DNA of 64,000 nt from M3007 sp964484205 (GTDB lineage: Bacteria; Bacteroidota; Bacteroidia; Chitinophagales; Saprospiraceae): positions 1 through 64,000 of the forward strand of contig CAZAEZ010000029.1 in NCBI GenBank assembly GCA_964484205.1, given 5' to 3'. Made by a program: the position numbers and the translations under genes. A model generated the notes under the pieces. The model was not told the DNA's origin. It saw only the letters and a list, made by a program, of their open reading frames with translations, and did not search any database. How positions within the stretch are numbered: the first letter of the stretch is position 1; each line of letters begins with the position of its first letter. This document shows positions 44,125-54,379 of the stretch, one piece after another.

Positions 44125-44541
44125 ATGGAAAAACTGGATTTTCTCGGTCGTGGCTGGAGTTTTCCTCCTGAATTTGGGCAGGATGGTCGCAGCGTGCAAC
44201 TCGTTGAAGCGGAAGACGATGTCCGCCAAAGTTTGCGCATCCTGCTTGCCACCCGCCTGGGCGAACGCGTGATGCGGCCGGATTTTGGCTGCAACCTCGA
44301 CGAGCTCATGTTTGAGTCGCTAACCACAACGTTTAAAACCTATATCGCAGAGCTGGTTCGGAATGCCATTTTCTACCATGAACCCCGGGTCCGGCCGGAT
44401 TCCGTTGAAATACTGGCCGACAGCAACAACGACGGACTCATTCTGATCGACATCGAATACACCGTCTACACGTCGAATTCCCGGTTCAACCTCGTATTTC
44501 CATTTTACATCAACGAAGCCTCTAATCCCCAAACTTCATGA
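44125..44541 (+). CDS. eCIS baseplate wedge protein gp25-like (Pvc9)
   Basis: The 138-residue protein contains EAEDDVRQSLRILLATRLGE, RVMRPDFG and a later VRPDSVEI, which match T4 gp25 and the gp25/Pvc9 family. The conserved EPR-like core of the family is represented by YHEPRV. It links the sheath to the baseplate. Its stop overlaps the start of the next gene (ATGA), indicating translational coupling. Confidence 0.93.
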   Translation: MEKLDFLGRGWSFPPEFGQDGRSVQLVEAEDDVRQSLRILLATRLGERVMRPDFGCNLDELMFESLTTTFKTYIAELVRNAIFYHEPRVRPDSVEILADSNNDGLILIDIEYTVYTSNSRFNLVFPFYINEASNPQTS

Positions 44542-47500
44542 ACGAAAACAGCCGGCACGAACATCCGTTACAACACAGCGGTCAATCGCAAACCCAACGC
44601 CTGCCCCGGGCGCTGGATCCCGCTTTTTTCCGGGTCGATGAGCGTTCGGTCGAGGATTTGCTGCGTTTCAGCTACAACTACGCTGCCGACCTGGAATATT
44701 TTTCAGCCGACAACCGGGTTACCGGAAACTGGCAGGGCTTTCTCGAAAACAGCCAGGGTAAAACACTCGCCGAATTGGAGGCAATGCCCGATACCGAGCC
44801 GCACTTCGCGCTCTTCCTTTGCTTTTTGCACTTGTTCGGCTACGCGCAAGAGCGGCTCAACACGCTTACGCAACGGCATTTGGAATATTACTATGAAAAA
44901 GTGCTGCAAATCCGCCGGCGCAAGCCCCGGCCCGATCAGGTTCACCTGGTTTTTGAACTGGCAAAAAACGCAACGGAAGTCCTGCTCAAAAAAGGAACCC
45001 GCCTCAATGCGGGTAAAGATGATACGGGTAAACCGCTTTACTACCAGCTGACGGAAGACAGCGTGCTCAATCGCGCCAAAATCGAGCACCTGCGTACGGT
45101 CCTATTTGAACATGGGAAACTGCACGTCGCCAATCAGGCAAACTCCGCTGACGGCCAGGGTGAGCCCTCCACCGCACAACCGTTTGCCTGGCCGGCAATG
45201 GGCAACAGCACCCACCCGGCAGCTCCGGTCGGCATGGCCGTGGCAGCGCCCATCCTCCGCCTGAGTGGCGGGGAACGTACGATCCGCCTGCTGTTTACCT
45301 TAAACCGGGCCGTACCTGTTTTGGAAAAAGCCGCCGATGCCATGCAAGTTTTTGTAACCGGTGAAAAAGGCTGGATCGGTCCCCTGAACGCCGGCAGTGG
45401 CAACTTGCGCACCAAAGCCGGCAGCACCATCTGGCCGGTTGAGGTCCAAACGCTTACAACTTCGATGGAGGCCATCGTGCCGTATGACCCGGAGGTACAC
45501 GCGGGTAATTTTAACACGCGCGAGCCCATGCTCCGCATTTTATTCGAGCCGGAAAAAGCGGCGCCTTACCTGGAAGTACTAGGGGCACTGCAAGTGGAAG
45601 CCCTGGCGCTGGAAGTTGAGGTGGATAATTTCAAAAATGTTGAACTTCTGAGTTCCGAAGGGCCGCTCGATCCCAAATGGACAATCGCGCCGTTTGGAAG
45701 TATTCAACCCGATTCCGGTTCCCGGTTTTTCATCGATTCGGAAGAGGTTTTTTCCAAGCCTCTGCAACAAATCAAATTGAACCTGCACTGGCAAAACGCA
45801 CCGAAAGGCCAATCCACCGGCATTTCGCGCGCAACCGGGTTTGGCATGGAAAAAATCCCCCGGGCCTTTGTAAAAGAAGATTCTGACGACGACCAGTACT
45901 CCGCTGATATCCGGGTAATTTCCGGCAATTTGAGCGGCAGTTATACGCCGGCCCGCCTGTTCCAACCCGACTCCGGCGTCTCCGACTCGCTGAAACAAAC
46001 CATCACGATCCCGCCGGCGCCCCAGATTGCTGTTTTGGTCAAACCGTATTTTCAGGCCAAAACACCCCTGGTGGCTGCACCGAAAGCGTACCTCCCACTG
46101 GCGGTCAAAACCGGCCAACTGGCGCTCAACATTTCGGCAAACACCAAACTTGTTCGTCTGGCCGACAGTTATCAGCTCATTGCAAAAGGCATTGAGGCCT
46201 TTTTTTTGGAGAAATCGCCGTTCGATGGCATTCGTCTCACGCTCCGGATCAAAAACAAAACGGCACAAAATGCCAACTTTAAACCCCAACTGTCCGATTT
46301 CAGCCTGTCCTACAAAGCAGCTACCGCTACCGAACCGCTCCGCAACGGGCCGGATGCCCTGACCAAATTCCGCAAACGTTCGGTGCAGTTTTTCCACATC
46401 GATGTGTTTGGGCAGTGCGAAACACATGGCGTTTTGTTGCACAGCAAATCGCCAACCGTCCGACTCCTTCCAACCCCGGAGGCACCAGGCAATTTGTACC
46501 TGGGTTTGCAAAATCTGCAGCCTCGCCAAACACTCAATTTGTTTTTTCAAGTACTTGAAGGCAGTGCAAATCCGGAAAAAACGGTTGAAAAAGTCACCTG
46601 GAGCGTGCTCGCCGGCAACGCCTGGCTGCCCCTGGAAGCCGAACACCTGCTCGCCGACCGCACCAATGGCCTGCTTACCTCAAACCTGGTGCGCCTGCTG
46701 ATTCCTTCCGATGCCAGTACGGACAACACCTTGCTGGAGCCGGGCTTTGTCTGGTTGCGCGCAACGGTCCAAAACAACCCGGATGCCATTTGCCGGATAC
46801 TGGACGTGCAGGCGCAGGGGTTGACCGCCCGATTTGTCGATGCCGGGAATAGCCCGACGCACCTCACCCAGGCCTTGGCGCCGGGCACAATCAGCAAACT
46901 GACCATTCAGGATGCACGGGTAAAAAAAGTTGGCCAACCTTACGCCTCCTTTGGCGGACGCCCGCAGGAGCAGGACGCCAATTTTTATACCCGGGTGGCT
47001 GAACGCCTCCGGCACAAACAACGGGCGGTGAGTATTTGGGACTACGAGCGGCTGGTGCTGGAGCAGTTCCCCGAGGTTTTTCAGGTAAAATGTATCAGCC
47101 ATTGTGCGCCCGACAGCGAAGTTGCCCCGGGTCATGTGACCCTGGTGGTCATCCCCGATTACCGGCACTACACGGCCGATAATCCATTGGAGCCCCGGGT
47201 ATCGCTTTACCTGCTGGATGCGATCCGGCAATGGATCATGCCGTTCAAAATGCCGGGCGTGCTCGACGTCCACGTGCAAAACCCGCTGTACGAGCAGCTT
47301 TTTCTGGATTTCAAGGTTGCTTTCCGGGAAGAAAACAAACTGGATTTTGGCATCCTCCGGCAGCAACTGAACGCCGATATCAACCGCATGCTCTCCCCCT
47401 GGGCCAATACTGACCAGGAGCAGGTTTCTTTCAACGGCCGGTATTTCAAAAGTGCGCTGATCTATGCGCTCGAACAATTGGAATACATCGACTACGTCAG

Positions 47501-47633
47501 CCATTTCAACATGTTTCGGCAACAAGCCGATGGAAAACGGTCCGAACCGCTCGAAGAAGCCGGCCCGACGCGCGCCCGGGCCTTGCTGGTGCCGGCGCCC
47601 GGGCACAACATTCAAAATGCCAAACCCGTCTGA
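44538..47633 (+). CDS. eCIS baseplate protein, gpJ-like (Pvc11-like)
   Basis: The 1031-residue protein has an N-terminal helical region (about residues 30-140, with the motif EYYYEKVLQIRRRKPRPDQV), a long beta-rich middle and a C-terminal gpJ-like part (about 815-990) with FYTRVAERLRHKQRAVSIWD and YERLVLEQFP. Proteins of this type form the baseplate wedges around the spike. Order (after gp25, before another gpJ-like protein) matches Pvc11. The end is Ala/Pro-rich. Confidence 0.88.
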   Translation: MNENSRHEHPLQHSGQSQTQRLPRALDPAFFRVDERSVEDLLRFSYNYAADLEYFSADNRVTGNWQGFLENSQGKTLAELEAMPDTEPHFALFLCFLHLFGYAQERLNTLTQRHLEYYYEKVLQIRRRKPRPDQVHLVFELAKNATEVLLKKGTRLNAGKDDTGKPLYYQLTEDSVLNRAKIEHLRTVLFEHGKLHVANQANSADGQGEPSTAQPFAWPAMGNSTHPAAPVGMAVAAPILRLSGGERTIRLLFTLNRAVPVLEKAADAMQVFVTGEKGWIGPLNAGSGNLRTKAGSTIWPVEVQTLTTSMEAIVPYDPEVHAGNFNTREPMLRILFEPEKAAPYLEVLGALQVEALALEVEVDNFKNVELLSSEGPLDPKWTIAPFGSIQPDSGSRFFIDSEEVFSKPLQQIKLNLHWQNAPKGQSTGISRATGFGMEKIPRAFVKEDSDDDQYSADIRVISGNLSGSYTPARLFQPDSGVSDSLKQTITIPPAPQIAVLVKPYFQAKTPLVAAPKAYLPLAVKTGQLALNISANTKLVRLADSYQLIAKGIEAFFLEKSPFDGIRLTLRIKNKTAQNANFKPQLSDFSLSYKAATATEPLRNGPDALTKFRKRSVQFFHIDVFGQCETHGVLLHSKSPTVRLLPTPEAPGNLYLGLQNLQPRQTLNLFFQVLEGSANPEKTVEKVTWSVLAGNAWLPLEAEHLLADRTNGLLTSNLVRLLIPSDASTDNTLLEPGFVWLRATVQNNPDAICRILDVQAQGLTARFVDAGNSPTHLTQALAPGTISKLTIQDARVKKVGQPYASFGGRPQEQDANFYTRVAERLRHKQRAVSIWDYERLVLEQFPEVFQVKCISHCAPDSEVAPGHVTLVVIPDYRHYTADNPLEPRVSLYLLDAIRQWIMPFKMPGVLDVHVQNPLYEQLFLDFKVAFREENKLDFGILRQQLNADINRMLSPWANTDQEQVSFNGRYFKSALIYALEQLEYIDYVSHFNMFRQQADGKRSEPLEEAGPTRARALLVPAPGHNIQNAKPV

Positions 47634-47653
47634 AATCAACTAACGAATTCACT

Positions 47654-50404
47654 ATGACCGCCGCACTGACCATACCAAACTTACCCGCCGACCATCCCAG
47701 CCAGGATTATGCATGGCTGCGGCAGGCGGGCCTGCGCTATCTGGAAACGGTGGCCAGGCAGTGGACGGATTACAATACCCACGACCCGGGCATTACCATC
47801 CTGGAAGTGTTGTGCTATGCCATTACCGACCTGGGTTACCGCACCGATTTCCCTGTGGAAGAATTACTGGCAGACGGTAAACCCGACAGCCTGAAGCGAC
47901 ACTTCCTGACGGCCCCGCGGGCATTGCCCAGCGCACCGGTGACCGAACTGGATTTCCGGAAAATACTGCTCGATATTCCCGGGGTAAAAAACGCCTGGTT
48001 GCAGGAAAACCTCAAACACCGGTTCAAGGTCGATTGCACCGCTTCAAAAATTACCCGCGACCCGATTCCCAGCCACCACAAACAGCAAACCATCACCCTG
48101 CGCGGCATCTACGATATACTGGTGCAGGAAGACGAAACGATCACCGAAGAAACCAACAAAACCAAGCGCAAAAAAAAACAGGAAGCACTGCGGACTGCCG
48201 TGCGCCGCGTATTCAATGCCAACCGGAACATTTGCGAAGATCTGGATGAAATCCGCGTGGTGCCCATGCAGGACATCCGGGTATGCGGCGATATTGAGTT
48301 GCACCCGGAAGCCGTGATCGAGCGCGTGTATGCGGAAGTGCTGTACCGCCTCCAAGTACATTTCAACCCGCCGGTACCGCGCCGTACCCTGGCCGAATTG
48401 TTGGAACGCGATATTCCGGTCGAGTCCATTTTCGAAGGTCCGCTGTTGAGCAAAGGTTTCGTCGACGACAACGAACTGCGCCGTTCAGGGTTGAAAACCG
48501 AGATCCGTTTGAGCGACCTCATCCGGGTGATCATGGATATTCCGGGTGTCAAACTTATACGGAAAATTCATTTCAACTATTGTAACAGCACAGACGCCGA
48601 TGCTCCCCTCGACGACGATGCCCAATGGGTATTGCCGGTGAAACCCGGGCACTTGCCCAACCTTTGCGAAGAAAATTCTCGCTTCAAATTTTTCAAAGGC
48701 CTGCTGCCGTTTGAAGTGGACCGGGAAAAGATCGAAGCCGAATATGCCGCCATAGTTGCTGCCGAACAGGCCAAAATTTTGACCATTGCACAAGCCGGCA
48801 AAGACCTCCCGCTCCCGGAACCGCGCTTTTTGCCGGTAGCCGAATACACCAGTATTCAGCACGATTTGCCACGAGCGTACGGCGTTGGCAAACACGGCGT
48901 GCCCGATGTGCCCGCATCCGAGCGGGAACACCGGCAGGCACAGGCGCGCCAACTCCGCGCTTACTTGCTGCTTTTCGATCAGCTAATGGCCGACTACCTC
49001 GCCCAACTTTCCCAGGTACGCGCGCTTTTTGAAGCCGATGCATCGCTTGGGCAAACGTATTTCCACCAGGTCGTGGGCGATTTGCCCGATATTGAAGCGG
49101 CTTACGGCCACTTTGATCAACTGGAAAACCTGCTCGTGCGTGCCTCCGGTGAACATGAAGCTGGCGCAGACGGCGTATCGCTGTTTGAACAACGGAAAAA
49201 CCGCCTGATGGACCATTTGCTGGCGCGGTTTTGCGAAAGCTTCAACGAGTACGTCCTGCTCCAACGCAGCCTCAGTGGCCGTGGACGGACCGACGCGAAC
49301 ATGCTGCCCGAAAAAATGGCCTTCCTGCGCGAATACGAATGGCTCAGCCGCAACCGTGCCCAGGCCCTGGATTTTTATAATGAATTTTTAGCAGACAGCG
49401 CCGGCGAGCCCCGGTTGGACGGGCAGGGCGACCCGATTGTCCAGCCGATCTGGTACGACCAGACCAACGCGCCCCCGCATCCGGCACTTGCCAATATTTC
49501 GGGCATCGAACACCGGGTAGCCCGCCTGACCGGCATACCCAATATCCTGCGCCGAAACCTGTCCTCCATTTTTTACGGCCTGTATGAACAACTGGACGAC
49601 GACACGGAAACCGACATGCGCTTCCGGGTGGTGGATACCGACCGGGAAAAGATACTGCTCAGCAGCAGCCGGCGCTACGACTCCCGCGCTGAAATGCTGG
49701 AAGAGCTTCGGATAGCCATTCGTCTTGCCGTGATCGAGGAAAACTACCAGCTGGCCACCACGACCGACGGGCGTTTTTATTTCAACATCATCGACCGGAC
49801 GGACGACAATGTGGTCGCCCGCCGCATCGAATATTTTGAAACAGAAGCCGAACGCGCCGAAGCGATCCGCTACCTGATTCAATTTTTAAACGACAACTAC
49901 AGCGAGGAAGGCTTTTTCCTGGTGGAACACCTGCTGCTTCGGCCGCGCGCCAATACCGGCAATTTCCTGCCGGTTTGCACCGAGCCCGATTGTGTCGACT
50001 GCGGCACACCCGACCCCTACAGCAACCGGGTACAAATTATTTTGCCCGGCTACACGCCGCGTTTTTCCGACATGGACTTTCGGCGTTTTTTTGAAGACAC
50101 CCTTCGGCGCGAGCTGCCGGCGCACCTGATCCCGCGCATTTGCTGGATCGGTATTCAGCAAATGCAGGAATTTGAGCAGCGATACAAAAACTGGCTGGAA
50201 GCCTTCCGAGCCACCGCCAATGGCGCCCCAACCGATGGCCAGGAGCAAGCACTGAACGACCTGATCGCCATACTGAACGAACTCTACACCATTTACCCGG
50301 AAGGCACTTTGCACGATTGCGACGATGCTGTGAGCGAATTCAACCCGATCGTGCTTGGCCAGACGCATATCGGCACCTTGCCACCCGACATGAACCAACC
50401 CTGA
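47654..50404 (+). CDS. eCIS baseplate protein, Pvc12-like
   Basis: The 916-residue protein has the N-terminal motif WTDYNTHDPGITILEVLCYA (about residues 37-56), common to CIS baseplate gpJ-like proteins. A lysine-rich linker (TKRKKKQ, about residue 174) and two later conserved stretches follow. It should pair with the previous protein in the wedge. The assignment to Pvc12 is from order and length. Confidence 0.85.
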   Translation: MTAALTIPNLPADHPSQDYAWLRQAGLRYLETVARQWTDYNTHDPGITILEVLCYAITDLGYRTDFPVEELLADGKPDSLKRHFLTAPRALPSAPVTELDFRKILLDIPGVKNAWLQENLKHRFKVDCTASKITRDPIPSHHKQQTITLRGIYDILVQEDETITEETNKTKRKKKQEALRTAVRRVFNANRNICEDLDEIRVVPMQDIRVCGDIELHPEAVIERVYAEVLYRLQVHFNPPVPRRTLAELLERDIPVESIFEGPLLSKGFVDDNELRRSGLKTEIRLSDLIRVIMDIPGVKLIRKIHFNYCNSTDADAPLDDDAQWVLPVKPGHLPNLCEENSRFKFFKGLLPFEVDREKIEAEYAAIVAAEQAKILTIAQAGKDLPLPEPRFLPVAEYTSIQHDLPRAYGVGKHGVPDVPASEREHRQAQARQLRAYLLLFDQLMADYLAQLSQVRALFEADASLGQTYFHQVVGDLPDIEAAYGHFDQLENLLVRASGEHEAGADGVSLFEQRKNRLMDHLLARFCESFNEYVLLQRSLSGRGRTDANMLPEKMAFLREYEWLSRNRAQALDFYNEFLADSAGEPRLDGQGDPIVQPIWYDQTNAPPHPALANISGIEHRVARLTGIPNILRRNLSSIFYGLYEQLDDDTETDMRFRVVDTDREKILLSSSRRYDSRAEMLEELRIAIRLAVIEENYQLATTTDGRFYFNIIDRTDDNVVARRIEYFETEAERAEAIRYLIQFLNDNYSEEGFFLVEHLLLRPRANTGNFLPVCTEPDCVDCGTPDPYSNRVQIILPGYTPRFSDMDFRRFFEDTLRRELPAHLIPRICWIGIQQMQEFEQRYKNWLEAFRATANGAPTDGQEQALNDLIAILNELYTIYPEGTLHDCDDAVSEFNPIVLGQTHIGTLPPDMNQP

Positions 50405-50459
50405 AAAGCCAGAAATACCTTAAAAATCAAAATTTTCAAGCTGAAAAAACATCCGACTT

Positions 50460-53120
50460 ATGGATAACATACCGGTAAAACTCGATGCACAAGCCGTTCC
50501 GGAATTCAACTATTTCGTGGACAACCAGGTTCTGACCGCCGGGCAACTCAATACCCTGACGGATTATTTTGACCGCCAACACCGGCTTACCCGGGCGCGC
50601 CTTATCGGCGCGGGCATCGTCAGTGGCCTGGAAATTTCGCAGAGCCAATCTGGCCTTGTGCTCGGCAAGGGCATTGCCCTGACCTCCGACGGCGACATGC
50701 TCATCGTTCCGGAGGACCGGCAGTTTGCCCGCTTTCGGAGTTTTACGGACAGCAAAGCCAAATACGCACCCTGGACCGACCAGGCCTTGCTGGAACTCGT
50801 TTCCGACGACAACGACCAGGAAGGCAGCCCCAAACCGGTTGGCCAGCTGCCGAATGCCGGAAAACTGGTTGCGGCGCTGTACCTGGAAAGTTACCTGCGT
50901 CCGCCGGAAGACTGTACGGATACCGATTGCGACAACCTCGGGCCCAGGCAAATGAACCGCCTGCGCGTATTGCTGCTTCCCGAAGCCGCCATGGCCGCGC
51001 AGGTGCAACCGGCAGGACCGCCGCTTTCACCGGCACTCGATGTGGCTATCCGGCGGGTAAAAATGGGTGGCAATCCGATTCTCGGTTCCGACGACCTCGG
51101 CAACCGTTTTGAAGCAGCCATCGACGCCTCATCGGATGACTTGCGCATGGCCTTGCAGTTTGCGGCGAGCAACTATGGCCCACTGCTGAATACAGCCGGT
51201 TTTGGTTCGAAATGGATCGGTTTATTCAACAAAATAGCAGCCGTCCGAAACCTGAACAACGGCGTTCAACACGCCTACGCCGCGATGAAAGACCTGGCCG
51301 AAGCCTTGCGGGAAACACAATCCGCTGCGGCCGCCCTCCGGGCGCGGGATTTCCTGATGCCGGCAAGTTTCCCCAAGCATGTTGCGCTGGGCAAACTGTC
51401 GGGCGATGCGCCGGCTTTCCGGCAGGATTTTATCGAATCGCCCAAGCTAAACCGGGGAGATATGGCCTTGCAGCGCCTGCAATTTTGCATGCAGCGCATC
51501 GACCTGATGCTGCGCAGTTTCAATGCCAAAGGCGGCAGCAATGGCTTGCGGGTTACGCCTTCGCGGCCAACCGGCTTGCTGGGCGACCGCGCTATCCCGG
51601 CGTATTTCCAGAGCAGTGCGAACCTGCCGTTGCACGAATTTTGGAATTTTGATAAAACGCGCCAGCAAAACACCGGTGCTGTTCGCAGCTACCATGCAAA
51701 CGCCTATTCCACCAACCCGGCAACACTCGACCCCCTGGGTTATGCCCACGACGATTGCGCTTTTTACCGCGTAGAGGGCATTCTTGGCCTGGAAAAAGAC
51801 GGCGTTTTGCAAGCGCTCACCAACTTGCGGAACAGTCAGAATTTGCCGTTCCGGGTTGAAAGCGTTCAAATTGAACAGGACACGGGACGAATTGTACTGC
51901 CACCGCGATTCAAATTCCCGCTATGGGAAAATGCCTGGCATTTTCAACGGGAAGGCTTGTTCGACCAACTCCAACTGGCAAAAGATTACGCCACCAAACT
52001 GGAATCGGCCGCCATAGATCCCGAAGTGCCCAACGACTCCGACGTGCGGGCAAAAGTGCAGGGCGCTAAAAACCGGGCGCTCGAAATCAAAGGCAAACTC
52101 GATGCCGCCACCCAGGCAATGTATGTCAACGCACAGCAATTTTCGGTGAACTATGCAAAATTCAAAGCCCCTTACGAGGAAGCCATTCGCGACGGTTTTG
52201 ACATCAATGCCGATGTGCAACAGTTTGCCCAAACACCCACCGAATCGCCCTTGCACCAGTTTACGGTGTTTAACCAGTCGTTGAAGCTGGACCGCCTGAT
52301 GGATATTTTTAACAAAAAAATAGACGCCGTCAAGCGACAACTGATCTTCGACAACTTTCAGAACAATCACCCCGGCATGGAATATTCGGGTGGCGTACCG
52401 GTAGGCGGCACGCTGGTGGTCGTGCATCAAAATGATCGCGTGGTAGCCGAGTTTTCGTTGCCGTATGCTGTAGAATTTGACCTCGATCCCGAAGTAGACG
52501 TTAAGCCGCCGCAAAACGGGCAGGCCAGGCCGCCGATTGGCGTCATCGATCCGGGAAAATTCGCCTGGGTGAACAAGTTCCACCTGTACAAAGACATTGG
52601 GTTTACCAAAGTTGGTCTGCCCGATTTAACTGCGTTTACCCAATTGAATTTGAAAGTCGATTCGCTCCAGACCCAATTGAATTCAACCAACAATTTTGTG
52701 ACAACCTGGCTGCCGAATATTTCCAAAAACCCGGGCACTGTGGTTACCACGCCGGGCGGCATAAAAGACCTCGGCCTGGCCACCAGGGTTACCGGTACCG
52801 AAAATCTGGGCGCCGCAATAAAACACCTTGAAACGCAAACTTCCCGGACGGCTGAACAAGACCAGTTACTGGCCGGGTTGCGGCGGGAATTTGACAAGGA
52901 AATTGCCGGTGTGGTGGGTTACATCGCCCAAAACAACCTGGAAGTCAACGTGGATAGCGATGCCTTCAATGCGATGACCAAGGTCAACAACTCGGTGGAC
53001 ACCGTAAGCGACGACACCCGCAACAACCTTAACCTGACCAAAGATCTTCGGACCAAAGAGGAGATCACCAAAAACAAGAACCTGACCATCCTGCTAACCG
53101 GATTCAAATTGCGCACTTGA
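50460..53120 (+). CDS. eCIS-associated protein of unknown fold, possible baseplate or fibre component
   Basis: The 886-residue protein starts with VPEFNYFVDNQVLTAGQLNT and then LIGAGIVSGLEI, a pattern seen in large proteins of Bacteroidota contractile injection and related clusters. It has a helical middle and ends in coiled-coil-like repeats (about 745-880, LNLKVDSLQTQLNSTNN...). I cannot assign a named role. A position between the baseplate and the tape measure, and the coiled-coil end, would fit a fibre or peripheral baseplate protein. No other fibre-like gene is visible in the operon. Confidence 0.6.
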   Translation: MDNIPVKLDAQAVPEFNYFVDNQVLTAGQLNTLTDYFDRQHRLTRARLIGAGIVSGLEISQSQSGLVLGKGIALTSDGDMLIVPEDRQFARFRSFTDSKAKYAPWTDQALLELVSDDNDQEGSPKPVGQLPNAGKLVAALYLESYLRPPEDCTDTDCDNLGPRQMNRLRVLLLPEAAMAAQVQPAGPPLSPALDVAIRRVKMGGNPILGSDDLGNRFEAAIDASSDDLRMALQFAASNYGPLLNTAGFGSKWIGLFNKIAAVRNLNNGVQHAYAAMKDLAEALRETQSAAAALRARDFLMPASFPKHVALGKLSGDAPAFRQDFIESPKLNRGDMALQRLQFCMQRIDLMLRSFNAKGGSNGLRVTPSRPTGLLGDRAIPAYFQSSANLPLHEFWNFDKTRQQNTGAVRSYHANAYSTNPATLDPLGYAHDDCAFYRVEGILGLEKDGVLQALTNLRNSQNLPFRVESVQIEQDTGRIVLPPRFKFPLWENAWHFQREGLFDQLQLAKDYATKLESAAIDPEVPNDSDVRAKVQGAKNRALEIKGKLDAATQAMYVNAQQFSVNYAKFKAPYEEAIRDGFDINADVQQFAQTPTESPLHQFTVFNQSLKLDRLMDIFNKKIDAVKRQLIFDNFQNNHPGMEYSGGVPVGGTLVVVHQNDRVVAEFSLPYAVEFDLDPEVDVKPPQNGQARPPIGVIDPGKFAWVNKFHLYKDIGFTKVGLPDLTAFTQLNLKVDSLQTQLNSTNNFVTTWLPNISKNPGTVVTTPGGIKDLGLATRVTGTENLGAAIKHLETQTSRTAEQDQLLAGLRREFDKEIAGVVGYIAQNNLEVNVDSDAFNAMTKVNNSVDTVSDDTRNNLNLTKDLRTKEEITKNKNLTILLTGFKLRT

Positions 53121-54367
53121 GCACCAAACCCCGGCATATTATTCGAAAACTGGCCATCGACCTGCATTGTCCGGGCCCGGAGACGGGTCGCGCACTGTAC
53201 AACCAGTTGGGCGAGACCTTGCAATACCGGGTCGGGCCTGAATTAGAAGCGCTATTTGACCGCCTGGGCGATATCCGGCTGGAGCGGCTTGAACTGGATC
53301 TTGGTGTTTTACCTGCAAAAAACTGGGAAGCGGTGCTCCGGGAGCGTTTGTTGGAGCAATGTGCAGAATTGCTGAACGCGGCAGCCCAACAACCTGGCAG
53401 CCCCGAAACACAGGCCAAAAAGCATGGTGCGGAGCACCCCGTTTTCGAAACTTACATGTTTTTCCTGCAAACAGGCCGCCTGCCCTGGTGGGCAGAGCAC
53501 CGCCGTTTGCCGGAACTGGAATCAGCGGTGCTGCAAGCCGGGACATTGGACGATCCAGCCGCATTAGAAGCCCTGATTTCCCTGCTAAGCACCCATCCGA
53601 ATGCACTGCTGCGGTTGGTTTCCCAGGCGGGAATACCGCTGTTGCAAGCGCTTCATAAACGCCTCACCGAACGCAAAAAAGGCCAAACCGATCGCTCAAC
53701 AAAAACAAAGACGCCCGATTGGCATAAAATCGGAATTTCCAACGCCGCGCGGCAGGCCGCGCTCAAGGCATTTGCTGCACTGATCAAATCCAAAATAAAT
53801 CCTGCTGATGAATTGCCGGAAATGGCCAGCTTGAAAAAGCAAGCGGACAAGCTGCCTGAAACCAATGAGACCGTTTTTGTGGTCAATGCCGGGGTCGTGC
53901 TCCTGCACCCGTTTTTGAGCCCGTTTTTCCAACAATTGGGATTGCTTGAGAAAAACCGGTTTCCGGGAAAAGCCGAACAGGAGCTGGCCGTGCAGTGGCT
54001 CCATTTTTTAGCCACCGGCAGCCGGGAATGCCCGGAACCTGAACTTGTTTTGCCAAAAATACTGTGCAACATGCCGGTGGAATATCCGGTGAGCCGGTGG
54101 TTTGCCCCAGACAAGGAACAAATCGCTGAAGCGGAAAAACTGCTGGCCAGTGCCATTGCGCATTGGTCTGCCCTGAAAAGCACCAAACCGGACGGGCTGC
54201 GCGAGGGCTTTTTGCAACGAACAGGAAAACTGGAAACCAGGGCCGATGGCTCCCACAAACTTACCGTGGAACGTCTGGCTCAGGATGTCCTGCTCGAACA
54301 ACTCCCCTGGAGCATCAGCATGGTACGCCTGCCCTGGATGGAGCAATTTTTATTCGTAGAATGGTAA
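53117..54367 (+). CDS. eCIS tape-measure protein (Pvc14-like)
   Basis: The 416-residue protein matches the contractile-injection-system tape-measure family. The N-terminus is STKPRHIIRKLAIDLHCPGP, and the conserved C-terminal block runs from VVNAGVVLLHPFLSPFFQQL (about residues 255-274) through WLHFLATG to LPKILCNMPVEYPVSRW. It sets tube length. The start is TTG at 53117, overlapping the previous stop (TTGA); no ATG occurs for more than 100 codons, and the family's N-terminus begins here. Confidence 0.88.
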   Translation: MSTKPRHIIRKLAIDLHCPGPETGRALYNQLGETLQYRVGPELEALFDRLGDIRLERLELDLGVLPAKNWEAVLRERLLEQCAELLNAAAQQPGSPETQAKKHGAEHPVFETYMFFLQTGRLPWWAEHRRLPELESAVLQAGTLDDPAALEALISLLSTHPNALLRLVSQAGIPLLQALHKRLTERKKGQTDRSTKTKTPDWHKIGISNAARQAALKAFAALIKSKINPADELPEMASLKKQADKLPETNETVFVVNAGVVLLHPFLSPFFQQLGLLEKNRFPGKAEQELAVQWLHFLATGSRECPEPELVLPKILCNMPVEYPVSRWFAPDKEQIAEAEKLLASAIAHWSALKSTKPDGLREGFLQRTGKLETRADGSHKLTVERLAQDVLLEQLPWSISMVRLPWMEQFLFVEW

Positions 54368-54379
54368 CCTGCTTTAACC

